Assembly (NCBI GenBank): GCA_004322135.1
Contig: SCSG01000005.1
Coordinates: 31,479-95,478 of the forward strand
Length of the DNA stretch: 64,000 nucleotides
DNA from: Burkholderiaceae bacterium
GTDB taxonomy: Bacteria > Pseudomonadota > Gammaproteobacteria > Burkholderiales > Burkholderiaceae_B
Direction of reading: 5' to 3'
In this document: in pieces, positions 9,057 to 19,454 of the stretch
How positions within the stretch are numbered: the stretch's first letter is position 1
Layout: each line of letters opens with the position of its first letter
The notes under the pieces: generated by a model
What the model was told of the DNA's origin: nothing
What the model saw: only the letters and a program-made list of their open reading frames with translations
Database searches by the model: none
Translations under genes and position numbers: made by a program

Positions 9057-9479
9057 TCAGGCCTGGCCTTTTTTGCTTAGAGGCATGCCCGCCTCGGACC
9101 ACGTGCGTAGCCCGCCTTGCAGGCTGAATGCCTCAGCAAACCCTTGCTTGCGCAATAATTTGGCGATACGGGATGAATCGCGTCCCTGGTCGCAGAATAC
9201 GATAATGGGCTTGTCTTTGGGCAAAGTGTTTGCTTTGCTGTCGATATCGTTGGCCGGTACGTTGCGGGCCTGCGGAATGGTACCGCCCTTGAAGTGCTCG
9301 GCGGGGCGCACGTCAAGGAAAATGCCGTGTTTTTGGTTGGCCAGCTGTACGGCTTCCTGCAGGCCAACCTGAGTTGCGTTGGAACCCCCCTTGCCCAGGA
9401 CCGGCCAAAGTAACATGCCCCCCGAAATCAAGGCGATGAGCACAATGTAAAGGTTATTCTGGCTGAGAAGAAAATCCAC
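9057..9479 (-). CDS. Membrane-anchored rhodanese-like protein (YibN type)
   Basis: 140 residues from the chosen GTG. One N-terminal transmembrane helix (about 8-28) is followed by a rhodanese domain with C96 in the active loop (VFCDQGRDSSR) and the DVRPAEHF motif, so it is probably an inner-membrane sulfurtransferase or thiol carrier. The GTG at 9479 has AGGA six bases upstream. A minus-strand TATAAT (9529-9524) overlaps an earlier ATG at 9521, which makes that ATG unlikely to be on the mRNA. It is the first gene of the grxC-secB-gpsA operon, matching E. coli yibN. Confidence 0.85.
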   Translation of the reverse strand: MDFLLSQNNLYIVLIALISGGMLLWPVLGKGGSNATQVGLQEAVQLANQKHGIFLDVRPAEHFKGGTIPQARNVPANDIDSKANTLPKDKPIIVFCDQGRDSSRIAKLLRKQGFAEAFSLQGGLRTWSEAGMPLSKKGQA

Positions 9480-9523
9480 GATTTGTCCTGATTTGGCGCC
9501 CGGAACAAGTGCCGGAGACATCA

Positions 9524-9529
9524 ATTATA
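9524..9529 (-). promoter_or_regulatory. Possible -10 element for the rhodanese-grxC-secB-gpsA operon
   Basis: Reads TATAAT on the minus strand. No well-spaced -35 is visible: TTGAAA and TTGAAT candidates lie 21 and 14 bases away. It sits in the short divergent region with gpmA. Confidence 0.35.
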
Positions 9530-9569
9530 AAATGAGGGCGATAATTCAACTTTCAAGTAGGTTTCTGAC

Positions 9570-10319
9570 ATGCATAAACTTGTACTCATGCGCCATGGCG
9601 AAAGCCAATGGAACCTGGAAAACCGTTTCACCGGGTGGGCGGATGTCGATTTGACCGAGACCGGGCGCATGCAGGCAAAGCGGGCAGGCGAACTCCTGAA
9701 AAAAGAAGGCTACCAGTTCGACCTTACCTATTCTTCGGTACTGAAGCGCGCGGTACGTACTTTGTGGATTGTACTGGACACCATGGACGCCATGTATACA
9801 CCCATTGGGCTGAGCTGGCGCCTGAACGAGCGCCATTATGGTGCCTTGCAAGGGTTGAACAAGGCAGAAACCGCTGCCAAGTATGGTGACGAGCAGGTGC
9901 TTATATGGCGTCGCGCCTACGCCATTGCGCCCGAGCCCATGTCGCTCGACGACCCTCGTCATCCGCGCTTCGACGCGCGTTATGCCAAGGTTGCTGCCGA
10001 GAAGCTTCCTTCCACCGAGTGCCTGCGTGACACGGTTGCGCGTGTCGTACCGTTCTGGAACGATTCCATCAGGCTTGCGCTGCGCTCGGGCCGGCGCGTT
10101 CTGGTGGCGGCGCACGGTAACAGCCTGCGCGCTCTGATCAAGCACCTGGATTCGGTTCCCGACGATGAAATCGTCAACCTGAACATCCCTACGGGCCAGC
10201 CGCTGGTGTACGAACTGGATGACGACCTGAAGCCAATCCGTCATTATTATCTGGGTGATCCGGCGGAGATCGCCGCGGCCGTGGCCGCCGTGGCTGCACA
10301 GGGCAGGGCCAAGGGCTAG
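9570..10319 (+). CDS. gpmA: 2,3-bisphosphoglycerate-dependent phosphoglycerate mutase
   Basis: 249 residues. It interconverts 3- and 2-phosphoglycerate in glycolysis. The catalytic [12 protein letters not shown] motif (phospho-His H9) and the second histidine in [13 protein letters not shown] are present, with [13 protein letters not shown] as the family signature. It is followed one base after its stop by envC. In E. coli the equivalent place is held by the unrelated cofactor-independent enzyme GpmM. Confidence 0.96.
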   Translation: MHKLVLMRHGESQWNLENRFTGWADVDLTETGRMQAKRAGELLKKEGYQFDLTYSSVLKRAVRTLWIVLDTMDAMYTPIGLSWRLNERHYGALQGLNKAETAAKYGDEQVLIWRRAYAIAPEPMSLDDPRHPRFDARYAKVAAEKLPSTECLRDTVARVVPFWNDSIRLALRSGRRVLVAAHGNSLRALIKHLDSVPDDEIVNLNIPTGQPLVYELDDDLKPIRHYYLGDPAEIAAAVAAVAAQGRAKG

Positions 10320-10320
10320 T

Positions 10321-11841
10321 ATGTGGCGTGTGCTGGCGGGAGTGCTGCTTGCTTTATGGGTTGGCTCCGCCGTGGGGGCCGACACGCCCCAGGCGCTGGC
10401 TGCGCGCCAAGCCGAGGCCAAAAAGCAGCAGGCCGAGTTGCGCTCGCGCATTGATGCCTTGCAAAAGCAAATCGATCATCAGGAGTCGTCGCGCCGCGAC
10501 GCGGCGTCCGATCTGAAAGACTCCGAGTCCGCCATTTCCGACATAGACCGTCGTCTGAACGAACTGGAGCGACAAAAGGAGCGAGTGAGCGATGAGCTGG
10601 AACGGCTGTCCAGCCAGACTGCCAGCCAGAAGAAGCTCATGGGTCAGCGCCAGGCCGAGCTTGCCAGGCAATTGCGCGCGCGGTACTCCAGCGGCTTGTC
10701 GCCGTGGGCCGCCTTGCTGTCCGGAGACGACCCCCAGGCCATTAGCCGTGAACTGAGCTACCTGGGATACATTTCGCGGGCGCAGGCAGGCGCGGTAAGC
10801 GCCTTGCACGCTGCAGTCGACAGCCTGATCGCACTTCAGGACAAGGCGCAGGCCCGCAAGAAAGAGCTGGCCGACGTCGAGAGCGAGGTCGCGGATCAGA
10901 AAGAAAAATTGCAGGCCCAGAAACATGAACGCGAAAAAGTGTTGGGCCGCATCGAGGATCAGCTACGCCAGCAGCGTGCCCAAGCGGGCACCATGGAGCG
11001 CAATGATAAACGGTTGAGCGGGCTGATTTCCGGTCTCAGCAGCGAAATAGCCCGCCAAGCGGAAGAGGCCCGAAAGGCTGAAGAAAAACGCAAGGCGGAA
11101 GAAGCCCGGAAGGCCGAAGAGGCTCGCAAGGCCGCCCAGCAGAAACGGCTCGCGCTCGAGCAGCAGCGCAAGGCGGCACAGGAGGCCGAGCGCGCCGCGC
11201 AAGAGGCGCAGGCGCGCGCTCGGCGTGAGCACGATGAGGCTCAGGCACGTGCGGCCAGGCTGCAGGTGGAACAGGCCCGCGCCCAGGCCGACGCCGCCGA
11301 CAAGGCGGCCCGCGACGAGGCGGCGAACGCCAAGAAGGCGCCGCCTGGACAGCAGGGCGCGGCAGGGCAGGCCCAGGGCAACGAAACGGCATCGTCGTCC
11401 GCGGCGCCCGTACATGGGCAGGGGGCGGTTGCGTTGCCACCGCCCGGTGGCTTTACCGGGTTGCATAAAGGACTGCCTCTTCCCGTTGAGGGTGAAATAC
11501 AGGGCAAATTCGGGTTGCAGCGCCCCGACGGCGGGATTTGGCGCGGTGTCGTCATCCGCGCGAAAGTGGGAACGCCGGTTCATGTAGTGGCGGCGGGGAG
11601 AGTGGTATATGCCAATTGGCTGAAGGGATTTGGCAATATTATTATTGTTGACCATGGCGATAAGTATTTAAGCGTTTACGCCTATAACCAGAGCCTCTTG
11701 AAAAAAGTGGGCGATGTGTTGCGGGCCGGCGACATCATTGCAACAGTAGGTGCGACCGGGGGACAGGTAGAACCAGGGTTGTACGTGGAAATCCGGCATA
11801 ATGGGTTACCGGTGAATCCGCAATTGTGGTTAACGCATTAA
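10321..11841 (+). CDS. envC: Murein hydrolase activator EnvC-like (degenerate LytM)
   Basis: 506 residues. A signal peptide (about 1-20) is followed by a long coiled coil (about 22-250), then an Ala/Glu/Lys-rich stretch and a C-terminal LytM/M23 domain (about 385-506). The metal ligands are lost: WRGVVIRA replaces the first His motif, YAYN replaces the final YAH motif and LYVEIR replaces LHFEIR. This is the signature of EnvC-type activators, which switch on septal amidases instead of cutting peptidoglycan. The ATG at 10321 starts one base after the gpmA stop and gives a proper signal peptide. Confidence 0.88.
   Translation: MWRVLAGVLLALWVGSAVGADTPQALAARQAEAKKQQAELRSRIDALQKQIDHQESSRRDAASDLKDSESAISDIDRRLNELERQKERVSDELERLSSQTASQKKLMGQRQAELARQLRARYSSGLSPWAALLSGDDPQAISRELSYLGYISRAQAGAVSALHAAVDSLIALQDKAQARKKELADVESEVADQKEKLQAQKHEREKVLGRIEDQLRQQRAQAGTMERNDKRLSGLISGLSSEIARQAEEARKAEEKRKAEEARKAEEARKAAQQKRLALEQQRKAAQEAERAAQEAQARARREHDEAQARAARLQVEQARAQADAADKAARDEAANAKKAPPGQQGAAGQAQGNETASSSAAPVHGQGAVALPPPGGFTGLHKGLPLPVEGEIQGKFGLQRPDGGIWRGVVIRAKVGTPVHVVAAGRVVYANWLKGFGNIIIVDHGDKYLSVYAYNQSLLKKVGDVLRAGDIIATVGATGGQVEPGLYVEIRHNGLPVNPQLWLTH
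11062..11145 (+). repeat. Coding repeats for EEARKA-type hexapeptides in envC
   Basis: Imperfect 18-bp units encode successive EEARKA / EEKRKA hexapeptides inside the coiled-coil to LytM linker. The unit is a multiple of three, so copy changes would keep the frame. It is not a CRISPR or a mobile repeat. Confidence 0.6.
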
Positions 11842-11895
11842 TTTCGTTAATATTTGTCTGTTGGCCAGGCGTTGCGGTGTGGCGCCGATTACATA

Positions 11896-13443
11896 ATGAC
11901 TTCGGGAATGTGCATGGGCACTCGCAGAATACGTAGTTTGGGTTTGGTGATATTGGGCGCGATGGGTGGTGTTCTCCTGAGCCTGGGCATTTCGGCCCTG
12001 GCTCAGCGTGGCGAGCCCCTGCCGCTGAAAGAGCTGCAGCAGTTCGCCAACGTGTTTGCCGCCATCAAGGCGAGCTACGTCGAACCGGTTACCGATAAGC
12101 AACTCATCAATGATGCGATCAAGGGCCTGTTCACCGACTTGGATCCTCACTCGGTGTATCTTGACGCCGATGCCTTCAAGGAAATGGAGGCCATCACGCA
12201 AGGCGGCTTTGGCGGACTTGGCATTGAGATCGGCAGCGAAGACGGAATGCCCAAGGTCATTGCGCCCATCGAAGATACGCCGGCCGCGCGCGCGGGCATA
12301 TTGTCGGGCGACCTCATCACGCAGATCAACGGCAAGCCCACCAAGGGCATGTCGCTTAACGATGCCATCAAGCTGATGCGTGGCGAGCCCAAGACGTCCA
12401 TCACGCTCACGATCAAACGCGCGGGCAGGGACAAGCCGCTCACGTTCAAGATCATTCGGGATCTGATTAAGGTCCGCAGCGTCCGCAGCAAAATGTTGCC
12501 AGGCGACATCGCCTTTATTCGCATTGCACAATTCCAGGAGCACACCACTTCCGACATGGTGAAGCAACTGCGCGCCCTGAGCGAAAAGAAGACGCCCAAA
12601 GCCCTGGTGCTTGATTTGCGCAATGATCCAGGTGGCCTGCTTGACAGTGCTATCGGCGTGGCTTCTGCGTTCCTGCCCCCAGGCAGTCTGGTGGTTTCCA
12701 CGAAGGGGCGCATTCCGTCATCCAACCGCGAGTACTTTGCAAAGCAGGTGGATTTCAGCCGTGGCGCACCTGTTGGCGAATCCGATCTTGCAGACAAACT
12801 GCCCCGGTGGACCAAGACGGTGCCTATGGTTGTGCTGGTCAATATCGGGTCAGCCTCGGCCTCTGAAATTGTTGCGGGTGCCTTGCAGGACCATAAGCGT
12901 GCCAAGGTTATTGGCAATCGTACTTTCGGCAAGGGCTCGGTGCAAAGTGTCCTGCCGCTTAGCGAAGACACTGGCATCAAGCTGACCACGGCCCGCTATT
13001 ACACTCCTAGCGGCAAGTCCATTCAGGTTACGGGCGTCACTCCCGATATTGTGGTGGATGATACCGCCCAGGGGAATCTGTTCCGTCTGCCGCGGGAAGT
13101 CGATCTGGCGCACCATCTTGTCAATGGCGCGTCGACCGATTCGGCTGACACGGAATCCGAGACAGCGCCCAACAAGGACGCCAAGATGTTCGAATTTGGC
13201 GGCAGTGATGACTTCCAGTTGAGCCAGGCTGTCAACTTCCTGGATGGCAAACCGGTAAAGCAACGTGATCCTGTCGTGGCGGCCGCCAAGTCCGGCAAGG
13301 CAGTGGCTGGCGAAAAAGGCAACAGACAGGCAGCTGGCAAGGCTGAAAAAAAAAATGAAACCGAAAGGAAACCGGTAAATCCGGAGGCTACGAAGGTTGA
13401 GCACTATCGTGTTACCCCCAGTGGGGTGATTAAAGTCAACTGA
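11896..13443 (+). CDS. ctpA: Carboxy-terminal processing protease CtpA (S41)
   Basis: 515 residues from the ATG at 11896. An N-terminal hydrophobic segment (about 12-32) directs it to the periplasm. A PDZ domain lies at about 90-170 (GGFGGLGIEIG) and the S41 protease core follows, with the catalytic serine in the GSASASE motif (about 318-324) and the lysine in TFGKGSVQ. The C-terminus is a Lys/Glu-rich tail. Such proteases trim lipoproteins and peptidoglycan hydrolases. Its stop overlaps the moeB start (TGATG), and it follows envC in the same direction. Confidence 0.93.
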   Translation: MTSGMCMGTRRIRSLGLVILGAMGGVLLSLGISALAQRGEPLPLKELQQFANVFAAIKASYVEPVTDKQLINDAIKGLFTDLDPHSVYLDADAFKEMEAITQGGFGGLGIEIGSEDGMPKVIAPIEDTPAARAGILSGDLITQINGKPTKGMSLNDAIKLMRGEPKTSITLTIKRAGRDKPLTFKIIRDLIKVRSVRSKMLPGDIAFIRIAQFQEHTTSDMVKQLRALSEKKTPKALVLDLRNDPGGLLDSAIGVASAFLPPGSLVVSTKGRIPSSNREYFAKQVDFSRGAPVGESDLADKLPRWTKTVPMVVLVNIGSASASEIVAGALQDHKRAKVIGNRTFGKGSVQSVLPLSEDTGIKLTTARYYTPSGKSIQVTGVTPDIVVDDTAQGNLFRLPREVDLAHHLVNGASTDSADTESETAPNKDAKMFEFGGSDDFQLSQAVNFLDGKPVKQRDPVVAAAKSGKAVAGEKGNRQAAGKAEKKNETERKPVNPEATKVEHYRVTPSGVIKVN

Positions 13444-14192
13444 TGGACGACGGGCATCTGCTGCGGTATGCGCGTCACATCTTGCTTGACGAGCTGGGTA
13501 TCGAAGGGCAAGAGCGTTTGCTGGCGGCGCGGGTGCTCATTGTGGGAGCGGGCGGGCTGGGTTCTCCTGCCGCCTGCTACTTGGCCTCGGCGGGGGTTGG
13601 CCACATTGTTCTGGCCGACGACGACCATGTCGAGCTAAGTAATCTTCAGCGGCAAATCCTGCATACGACGTCACGTCTGGGCTGGGCCAAGGCCGAGTCC
13701 GGCAAACATGCGCTGGCCGAGATCAATCCGGATGTTCAGGTCCAGGCGCTGGTGCGGCGCCTGCTTGGCGATGACCTGGACGGCGTGGTGGCAGGTGTGG
13801 ATATTGTTCTGGACTGTTGCGACAACTTTGCCACGCGCCATGCCATAAATCGTGCGTGTTTCCGGCACAGCAAGCCGTTGGTGTCGGGCGCGGCCATCCG
13901 GTTTGCCGGACAGGTCAGTGTCTTTGACCCGCGCCGCGACGATTCGCCATGCTATCAGTGCCTCTTTCCCGAGGCCGATCAGGCCCGGGAACTGAGCTGT
14001 GCCATAACCGGGGTCCTGGGCCCACTGGTAGGCATTATCGGCAGCGTACAGGCGGCCGAAGCCATAAAGATCCTTGCCCATGTGGGCGAACCGCTTGTCG
14101 GGCGGCTGTTGAATCTGGATGCCTTGACGATGCGATGGAACGAGGTGCGCTTCGCGCGCGACCCTCTTTGCCCGGTTTGCAGTCACCGCTGA
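13443..14192 (+). CDS. moeB: ThiF/MoeB-family adenylyltransferase
   Basis: 249 residues of an E1-like enzyme. It has the ATP loop GAGGLGSPAACYLASAGVG, the DDDHVELSNLQRQ motif and two CxxC zinc pairs (CYQC in the middle, CPVC at the C-terminus). The family adenylates the C-terminal Gly of MoaD or ThiS for sulfur transfer. There is no moaD, moaE or thiS nearby, so the partner is open. Start overlaps the ctpA stop by one base, so it belongs to the gpmA-envC-ctpA transcription unit. Confidence 0.88.
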   Translation: MDDGHLLRYARHILLDELGIEGQERLLAARVLIVGAGGLGSPAACYLASAGVGHIVLADDDHVELSNLQRQILHTTSRLGWAKAESGKHALAEINPDVQVQALVRRLLGDDLDGVVAGVDIVLDCCDNFATRHAINRACFRHSKPLVSGAAIRFAGQVSVFDPRRDDSPCYQCLFPEADQARELSCAITGVLGPLVGIIGSVQAAEAIKILAHVGEPLVGRLLNLDALTMRWNEVRFARDPLCPVCSHR

Positions 14193-14330
14193 TACACCTG
14201 CTATTGCGGCGCGGCGGTCTGTAGGCGTAGCATATTTATCCGAAGAGTGCTTTGTGTTGACAATAGTGCCCCACAAGCATCGTGCGGCCGGGAATACTAA
14301 ATACTACTTAGCCACTGAGGAGACATTGCC

Positions 14331-15317
14331 ATGAAATGGTTGCTTCAATTTTGCCTGGCTTTTTGCATCGTGTTGACGGGTACGGCGACTGCCGCGCCGG
14401 CACCCTTGAAGGTCATTGTTTTTCCGGGTGGATTCAATTTTCCAATATGGGTTGCACAGGACAAAGGCTTTTTTGCTGACCACAAGGTTGCGGTCGAGAT
14501 AACGCCCACACCCAGTTCGTCGTTTCAGATGTCTGGTCTCATCGATGGCAAGTTTGATATTGCCATGACGGCCTTTGACAATCTGGTCGCGTACCGCGAG
14601 GGTCAGGGCGAAGTGAACAAGGTGGGCCCCGATCTGGTGGCCATCATGGGTGCCGACCGCGGGTTCCTCAAGCTGGTTACGGTTCCGGACATCAAGACCA
14701 TTGCGCAGCTGCGCGGCAAGACCCTGTCGGTGGACGCCCGCAACACGGGATACGCGGCAGTGCTTTTCGAAATGCTCGATCGTGCCGGCCTGCGCGAGCC
14801 CGACTACAAGGTGGTCAAGGATGGCGGTGTGCTGCAGCGCTACAAGGATCTGCTTGCCAAAAAGCAGGACGGCACCATGCTGATCTCGCCATTCGAGGTC
14901 AAGCCGGTGGCCGAAGGCTTCAATGTCCTTGGGGTGGCGTCTGAAATGTTCGGGGCCTACCAGGGGCTGGTGGCCGGCGCGCGGCAATCGTGGGCACGGC
15001 AGCATCGTGCCCAGGTTGAAAACTACATCCGCGCTTACGTGCAGGCCGTGCGATGGCTCTATAACCCGGCCAATCACGACGAGGCGCTGAGCATTTTTGT
15101 CAAGCACATGCCTGGCACCACAACCGCAGCGGCGCAGACGGCTTACAAGATACTGCTTGATCCAAAGACCGGCATACAACGCGATGCCGCCATCGAAGTC
15201 AAGGGTATGAAGGAAGTCCTGGCGCTACGCAGCAAGTGGGGGCAACCAAAGCGCAATTTGACCGACCCCATGAAATATTACGACGCCAGCTTCTATGACG
15301 CGGCAATGAAGCGCTAG
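14331..15317 (+). CDS. ABC transporter substrate-binding protein, NMT1/SsuA-like (orphan)
   Basis: 328 residues. A signal peptide (about 1-22, ending ATAAPA) is followed by a periplasmic type II binding fold with FPGGFNFPIWVAQDKGFF, typical of NMT1/SsuA-type receptors for thiamine precursors, sulfonates or nitrate-like ligands. A GAGGAG Shine-Dalgarno-like sequence precedes the ATG. No permease or ATPase gene is adjacent, so the rest of its transporter lies elsewhere or it works as a stand-alone receptor. It converges on the nucleotidase gene with a 2-base gap. Confidence 0.85.
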   Translation: MKWLLQFCLAFCIVLTGTATAAPAPLKVIVFPGGFNFPIWVAQDKGFFADHKVAVEITPTPSSSFQMSGLIDGKFDIAMTAFDNLVAYREGQGEVNKVGPDLVAIMGADRGFLKLVTVPDIKTIAQLRGKTLSVDARNTGYAAVLFEMLDRAGLREPDYKVVKDGGVLQRYKDLLAKKQDGTMLISPFEVKPVAEGFNVLGVASEMFGAYQGLVAGARQSWARQHRAQVENYIRAYVQAVRWLYNPANHDEALSIFVKHMPGTTTAAAQTAYKILLDPKTGIQRDAAIEVKGMKEVLALRSKWGQPKRNLTDPMKYYDASFYDAAMKR

Positions 15318-15319
15318 CG

Positions 15320-16060
15320 TCAGCCGCGTAGCGCCCGGTGGCCAATCAGCAGCTCGCTCAGCGAGTTGATGCGCAGGTCTACGTAACTGTCGCGTCCGCT
15401 ACGCCGGTTCGAGAAGGGAGTGCCAGGGTGGTAGACATAAACCGTGCGCATGCCCAGTTGCTTGGCGCTTTTCAGATTCTTGAGCGTGTCGTCGACCAGA
15501 GTTACGCACGAAGATTGGGTGCCCAGCCTTGCGAGCACCTGTTTCATCAGTGCCAGTGATGGCTTGGGGCGTATTCGACCCTGCAACAGCATGCGGTCGA
15601 TGGCCCAGAGGCTTTCAAACTGCGGCAGGATGCCCAGCGTCGCAAGCACGGTGCGGGCGTATTGTAGCGGGGCATTAGTCAGCAGTATCTTGCGTCCGTC
15701 CAGGCGGCCAAGTTTGTACGACAAGGCGGTTTCGGCATGGACCAAAGGCGGGATGTCGAACGAGTGGCTCAGGTTCAGGAATTCGTAGGGATTGATGCCG
15801 TGGTGCCTGACCAGCCCTATGACTGTCGCGCCGTAGCGCTTCCAGTACTTGGCGCGCAGTTCACTTGCGGCTTCGTCATTGATGTTCAGGCTGGCGGCGA
15901 CCGCCGCCGTCATGCTCTGGTCGATGATCTTGAAGATTTCCCTCGACGAGTCATGCAGGGTGTTGTCCAGGTCGAAAAGCCAGACAGGGCTGTTCCGATT
16001 GGGCTTCCAGGGATTGATGCGGGTGGGATGTGAGGCGACTGGCTGCAAAAGCTTGCGCAT
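15320..16060 (-). CDS. HAD-family pyrimidine 5'-nucleotidase-like phosphatase
   Basis: 246 residues. HAD motif I is WLFDLDNTLHDSS (nucleophile Asp and the +2 Asp), motif II is ILLTNAP, and motif III/IV is TLVDDTLKNLKSAKQLG. The sequence resembles the SDT1/PPN1-type pyrimidine 5'-nucleotidases, which remove phosphate from pyrimidine nucleotides. It starts 4 bases after the argB stop, so the two are probably cotranscribed. Confidence 0.83.
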   Translation of the reverse strand: MRKLLQPVASHPTRINPWKPNRNSPVWLFDLDNTLHDSSREIFKIIDQSMTAAVAASLNINDEAASELRAKYWKRYGATVIGLVRHHGINPYEFLNLSHSFDIPPLVHAETALSYKLGRLDGRKILLTNAPLQYARTVLATLGILPQFESLWAIDRMLLQGRIRPKPSLALMKQVLARLGTQSSCVTLVDDTLKNLKSAKQLGMRTVYVYHPGTPFSNRRSGRDSYVDLRINSLSELLIGHRALRG

Positions 16061-16064
16061 GGTG

Positions 16065-17538
<1,474 letters not shown>

Positions 17539-17542
<4 letters not shown>

Positions 17543-18258
17543 TTGATCGGCATGGTTTCGACAGCGCCGGATCCGCTGCTAGCCGGCGAAGCCGGGGTGG
17601 CCGCGGGTGCGGTGCTTTTGTTTTCAACAGGAGCCGGCGAGCCAACAAGGCTCTCGCGCGACACGATCTCGAACAATTTTACTACTTTGTTGACGCCATT
17701 TACACCGGCTGCTGTCTTGGCGGCAAGCTGGCTCTCGGTTTCGGTGACTTTGCCCTGCAAATACACCACGCCGCGCTCGGTGGTTACGACAATAGTGCGG
17801 CTAGGCACGTTTTTGGTATCGATAAGTGCGGCTCTAACCTTGGTTGTAAGCCACGTGTCGTTGGTGATCACGCTAAACGGCGTAACGCTGCCGACGCGCA
17901 GCTCGTTGTAGACCTGCTTGACTTTTTCGACCCCCTTGGCGGCCTGGCCAGCACTATCTTTGTCTGCCTGGGTGGGAACATCGCCCACCAGCAGTACGCG
18001 GCCTGCATAGGAAGAGACATCGAAGCGCACGGCATCGGATTTGCTGGAGAACAGGCGTCGCATCTGTTCGCCGATCTTCAGCTGGATGGCCTTGTCTTCG
18101 ACCTGTTCGCCCGTCGTGCGGCGGTCAGTGGCAACAATGGCCGTTCCCGCTGCGGCGCCGCCGACAACAAGGGCCCCGCAGCCTGAGAGCAGCGTGGCAC
18201 TTGTCAGACCGATTGCCACGATCAGGGCGCGTGAAAACTGTTTGGGGGTGTTTGTCAT
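17539..18258 (-). CDS. dolP: BON-domain outer-membrane lipoprotein (DolP/YraP-like)
   Basis: 239 residues. A signal peptide ends in the lipobox TLLSGC (Cys about position 27). Two BON domains follow (about 60-125 and 140-205), then a Pro/Ala/Ser-rich tail. DolP helps outer-membrane integrity and BAM function in E. coli. The ATG at 18258 overlaps the diaA-like stop (TAATG) and gives a good lipoprotein signal; an upstream reading-frame extension has no support. Order with yraN and the SIS gene matches the E. coli locus. Confidence 0.88.
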
Positions 18259-18851
18259 TACAGGGTGTCTCCCAGAAGTAGTGCGTCTATGCCGTCGCAC
18301 AGCGCGTGCAGCAGCAGGATATGCACTTCCTGGATGCGCATGGTGCGGTCGTGCGGAACGCACAGGTGGACATCTGAATCGAGCAGGAGTTCGCCGATTT
18401 TGCCGCCGCCTTTGCCGGTGAGCGCAATGACAGGCATTTCGCGATCATGGGCTGCTTCGATGGCGTGTACGACATTGGCCGAATTTCCGCTGGTGGAGAT
18501 GGCCACCAGAATGTCGCCGGGCTGGCCAAGCGCGGCAACTTGGCGTTCGAAGATGGCGTCGAAACCGTAGTCGTTGCCCACCGCGGTGAGGACGCTGGTA
18601 TCGGTGTTCAGGGCGATGCCGGCCAGTGGCAGGCGGTCGCGTTCGAATCGGCCGACCAGTTCGGCGACGAAATGCTGGGCATCGGCCGCCGAACCGCCAT
18701 TGCCGCAGGCCAGTATTTTGCTGTTGTTGGCCAAGGCGCCGAACAGGAGGCCGACAGCGCGCGAGAGCAACGTGGACAACGCCGGCGCGCTTGTCCTGAA
18801 GGTGTCGATTGCGTCGTCGAAATGCGACGCCATGCGTGAAGTCATGTCCAT
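18258..18851 (-). CDS. diaA: SIS-domain protein, DiaA/GmhA type
   Basis: 197 residues from the ATG at 18851 (other in-frame ATGs at 18890, 18845 and 18833). A single SIS domain carries the sugar-phosphate motifs GNGGSAADAQHF and AISTSGNSANVV. The fold is shared by phosphoheptose isomerase GmhA and the DnaA-binding initiation factor DiaA. The position between yraN and dolP is that of diaA in E. coli, so DiaA is the preferred reading. The heptose isomerase activity cannot be excluded, as the substrate residues are present. Confidence 0.8.
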   Translation of the reverse strand: MDMTSRMASHFDDAIDTFRTSAPALSTLLSRAVGLLFGALANNSKILACGNGGSAADAQHFVAELVGRFERDRLPLAGIALNTDTSVLTAVGNDYGFDAIFERQVAALGQPGDILVAISTSGNSANVVHAIEAAHDREMPVIALTGKGGGKIGELLLDSDVHLCVPHDRTMRIQEVHILLLHALCDGIDALLLGDTL

Positions 18852-18914
18852 GGCGCGTATTATCTCACGGCTTACCGGAAAAATTGTCATCGGAAGTAAC
18901 GCGCTAGGCCCGCG

Positions 18915-19415
18915 TCAGGGCAGGGAGAAAGCGCTTTTGATCCACGTCAGGCCTGTGGCATCGATGGCGACGACGTCGAAGCGGCAGGCCGGGGCGCGTA
19001 CCTGCCGACAACGGCGGGTAAGGGCGGGCAGCAGCAGTGCCGCGGTTTTTATCAAGCGTTGCTGTTTGCGAAGGTTTACACTGGCTGCGGCACCGCCATA
19101 CCGGCTTGAGCGTCTTTGTCGCACTTCGACGAAGACCAGGATTTCGTCGTCCAGGCACACGAGGTCTATTTCGCCGGTTTTGCCGCGCAGGTTGCGCTCC
19201 AGAATGACGAGCCCGGCCGATTCAAGGTGGGCGCCTGCCTGTTCTTCTGCGCGCCAGCCCGACTTCTGCGTTGGTGACAATGCAGGCTCAGTTGCCATGG
19301 CGGCTGAAGCGTCACCACGCCGGCTGGCTGTGCGCAAGCGTTTCTTGCGTTGGCGCACAGCCTTTTCCTGAGCGCACCGAGCATAGGCATAGGCTGTGTG
19401 TTCTTCGTTTATCAT
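18915..19415 (-). CDS. yraN: UPF0102 / YraN family endonuclease-like protein
   Basis: 166 residues. The family core is seen: GWRAEEQAGAHLESAGL, then the nuclease-like motif GEIDLVCLDDEILVFVEVRQR, with the Asp and Glu of a PD-(D/E)xK-type site. Function is not established. The ATG at 19415 has AGAAGG nine bases upstream and is divergent from rsmI by 39 bases. It adds about 40 basic residues ahead of the usual N-terminus; ATG at 19298 is the alternative. Confidence 0.85.
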   Translation of the reverse strand: MINEEHTAYAYARCAQEKAVRQRKKRLRTASRRGDASAAMATEPALSPTQKSGWRAEEQAGAHLESAGLVILERNLRGKTGEIDLVCLDDEILVFVEVRQRRSSRYGGAAASVNLRKQQRLIKTAALLLPALTRRCRQVRAPACRFDVVAIDATGLTWIKSAFSLP

Positions 19416-19454
19416 CGATTTTTGCCTTCTCTCGACTTACAGTGTCTTTGCACC

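Noticed and set aside
11062..11145. CRISPR-like repeats
   Set aside because: They are in-frame coding repeats of a coiled-coil protein, with no spacers.
14257..14262. TTGACA box before the orphan binding-protein gene
   Set aside because: A perfect -35 hexamer, but no acceptable -10 lies 16-18 bases downstream.
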